Source: JAAGZL01 sp050291365 (GTDB taxonomy: Bacteria > Pseudomonadota > Gammaproteobacteria > Chromatiales > Chromatiaceae). Taken from it: a stretch of 64,000 nucleotides of DNA. The stretch is taken from NCBI GenBank assembly GCA_050291365.1, contig JBNKJS010000007.1, positions 1 to 64,000 of the forward strand, read 5' to 3'. The position numbers and the translations under genes were made by a program. Within the stretch, counting starts at the first letter, position 1. Each line of letters opens with the position of its first letter. This document shows positions 62,573 through 64,000 of this stretch, one piece after another. The notes below the pieces were generated by a model. It made no database searches and was not told the DNA's origin. It saw only the letters and a list, made by a program, of their open reading frames with translations.

Positions 62573-62683
62573 AGGGTAAAAATGGGTATTGGGTGATTAA
62601 ATGACATGGCTCGACCTGCTACCTGGTTCCTCTGAACAAATGTTGAATGCTAAATGCTTGCAGATTGGCTGGCAAATCCAGGG

Positions 62684-63436
62684 CTATCTATCTGCACCTT
62701 TCAGCCAGCGCCGCACCTCCGGCAGATGTCTGCGACTCACCTCAAGTCTATCTTCTGTCTCCCGCAAACAGACCTGAAAGTGTCCATCTGACCTCTTTTC
62801 CAGGGCATTGAGATACTTCTTTGCCACCAGTGCGTTGCGATGTATACGCAGAAAACAGTTGCCCATCTGCTGTTCCAAGGACTTAAGAGAGTCCTCCAAC
62901 AGGGACTCGCCCCCGAGATGTTTCGCCACCACATACTTCTGTTCCGCCCGAAAAAAATAGATCTCCTCCACAGGAATACGCAAGACCCCTCCCCGAAAAT
63001 TTGAGTACACAAAAGTCTCGGTATTTCCTTGCAGCTCATCCAGGGCCTGAAGCTGAGCCCGACTCAGGGCCTGAGCCTTATTCAGGGCCGCCTCCAGGCG
63101 CTCCTGGCGTACCGGCTTGAGCAGGTAATCCACAGCACTCTTATCGAACGCCTCCAGGGCATGTTCCTCATAAGCGGTTACAAAGATTACTGCCGGCGCC
63201 GGATCATGAGCCATAAGCTGAGCCGCAGTTTCAAGCCCATCAATACCTGGCATCCTGATATCCAGCAGCACCAGATCCACCTCAAGAGAGGAGCACAACT
63301 CGATTGCCTCCTCTCCGCTGCTGGCCTGACCAGCTATCTCATAAGGCGCACCAATCCCATCTAAAAGCCGAGCCAATCGCTCTCGGGCCAGTTGCTCGTC
63401 ATCTACGATCAGTATCCTCACTCTTCCTCGCTCCAT
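62684..63436 (-). CDS. algR: AlgR-type LytTR response regulator
   Basis: A 250-residue regulator with a REC domain (~5-120, phosphoacceptor in LVLLDIRMPGIDG, KPV lysine) and a LytTR DNA-binding domain (~145-245, with YFFRAEQKYV and LRIHRNALVAKKYL). It resembles AlgR, which controls alginate, type IV pilus and haem genes in Pseudomonas; the neighbouring kinase and hem genes repeat that order. Family targets are direct repeats, which I could not place here. The ATG overlaps the kinase gene by 19 bases. The gene name is by likeness and context. Confidence 0.88.
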   Translation of the reverse strand: MERGRVRILIVDDEQLARERLARLLDGIGAPYEIAGQASSGEEAIELCSSLEVDLVLLDIRMPGIDGLETAAQLMAHDPAPAVIFVTAYEEHALEAFDKSAVDYLLKPVRQERLEAALNKAQALSRAQLQALDELQGNTETFVYSNFRGGVLRIPVEEIYFFRAEQKYVVAKHLGGESLLEDSLKSLEQQMGNCFLRIHRNALVAKKYLNALEKRSDGHFQVCLRETEDRLEVSRRHLPEVRRWLKGADR

Positions 63437-64000
63437 GGGTGGGGGAAAAACAGCCGCACCTGATAATCCCCCTCCACTTCACTATGACCCAAACCCGCCT
63501 GCTCTTCAAAGAGCCCCTGTAGTCTCTGCTTGATGTTGTCCAGGGCCATACGGTTACCGCTAGTGTGTCTCTTATCCAGCGTAGCGGGTTTGCTGTTGCG
63601 TACAGAGATATTTACCTTATGGCGCCGGTAACGGCCAACTATCTCTATCGTCCCCACATCAGAGGAGGGCTCAATACCATGATAGACCGCGTTCTCTAGC
63701 AGCGGCTGGAGAATCAAGGCTGGCATCTTGGCATCCATTGGCAACTCATCCATATCCCACTTTATTTTAAGCCGTCCACCCAGACGCTGGGCCTCAATCC
63801 GAAGATAGCCTCGAGCCAGTTCCAGCTCCTTTTCCAGAGTAGATAGATTCCTGGCATCCGACAGACTGGCTCGGAACAGATCTGATAGGTCATGGACGGT
63901 CTCCTCAGCAATCTCTGGATTGCTGCGGATGAGGCTGGCAATGGTGTTCATGCTATTGAACAGAAAGTGCGGTTTGATACGCGACTGTAGTGACTGCAAG
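63418..64000 (-). CDS. algZ: AlgZ/LytS-type sensor kinase, N-terminus cut by window edge
   Basis: The C-terminal ~194 residues of a His_kinase (PF06580) family protein. The phosphorylatable His is in KPHFLFNSMN near the break, and an HATPase region follows with the N-box LLENAVYHGIEP. This is the AlgZ/FimS or LytS type, in which the N-terminal membrane part lies beyond 64000. The first in-window TTG is not the start; the frame runs off the edge. It overlaps the regulator gene downstream, so the pair is coupled as in Pseudomonas algZ-algR. Confidence 0.88.
   Translation of the reverse strand, partial: LQSLQSRIKPHFLFNSMNTIASLIRSNPEIAEETVHDLSDLFRASLSDARNLSTLEKELELARGYLRIEAQRLGGRLKIKWDMDELPMDAKMPALILQPLLENAVYHGIEPSSDVGTIEIVGRYRRHKVNISVRNSKPATLDKRHTSGNRMALDNIKQRLQGLFEEQAGLGHSEVEGDYQVRLFFPHPWSEEE

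Noticed and set aside
1..64000. tRNA, rRNA, CRISPR array or insertion sequence anywhere in the window
   Set aside because: I found no cloverleaf T-loop, rRNA segment, repeat-spacer array, transposase gene or flanking inverted repeats.

Overview
The window is a chromosomal segment of a gammaproteobacterium. The evidence is the conserved block def-fmt-rsmB with the ntrYX-like pair and trkAH on one side and dprA-smg-topA-tsaC on the other, plus prlC, ubiD, slyX, a hemX/hemY/hemD cluster next to an algZ/algR-type pair, a Pseudomonas-like metal-site sequence in HemB, and a type IV pilus ATPase. Base composition is near 50% G+C and fairly even. The density of c-di-GMP, gas-sensing and redox-sensing genes fits a free-living or symbiotic marine or sediment gammaproteobacterium, for example near the sulfur oxidisers. 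That placement is inference; no marker here fixes the genus. I see no rRNA, tRNA, intact insertion sequence, prophage or CRISPR array.

Layout. 1-8.9 kb: a lipoprotein cut by the window edge, the ABC-F factor yheS, a decayed trkH 3' end, a possible leader region, pilU, glycogen phosphorylase, an HD-GYP phosphodiesterase, djlA and a DUF6763-like gene. 9-24.9 kb is the most accessory part. It holds a 1225-residue membrane protein joining cNMP-binding, rhodanese, coiled-coil and FGE-sulfatase-like domains, then a gamma-glutamyltransferase homologue, a retropepsin-like protease, two tandem paralogues with PilZ-like C-termini, a haem-sensor GGDEF/EAL protein, glucokinase, a thioredoxin-HEAT fusion and a small secreted basic protein. 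25-35 kb, minus strand: trkH, trkA, an ntrX-like regulator, an ntrY-like kinase, a DUF4390 gene, rsmB, fmt and def. 35-42.2 kb, plus strand: a LysM protein, dprA, smg, topA, purE, tsaC, a possible 47-residue ORF and slyX.

42-52 kb: an MlaC/Ttg2-type protein, hemB, aroE, a glyoxalase, a gamma carbonic anhydrase, a LemA-GIDE pair, prlC, an SH3/coiled-coil membrane protein, ubiD and an orphan parA. 53-58 kb is a compact signalling locus: an H-NOX-family protein, a PAS histidine kinase and three receiver proteins (REC-HDOD, REC with a degenerate HD-GYP, and REC with a coiled coil). 58-64 kb: an SDR protein, hemY, hemX, hemD, an AlgR-type LytTR regulator and the 3' part of its AlgZ-type kinase.

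Points of most interest. The H-NOX-family protein has Asn104 where the haem-ligating histidine is expected, yet keeps YxSxR, so it may not bind haem in the usual way. The locus resembles H-NOX/HnoK/HnoB/HnoD networks, but with HDOD in place of EAL. The NtrX-like regulator has Arg in place of the Walker A lysine and lacks GAFTGA. The 1225-residue chimera has an unusual architecture and a four-copy 37-residue repeat. A second, unrelated trkH survives only as a 3' fossil behind yheS. hemC is absent from its usual place between the algR-type gene and hemD.
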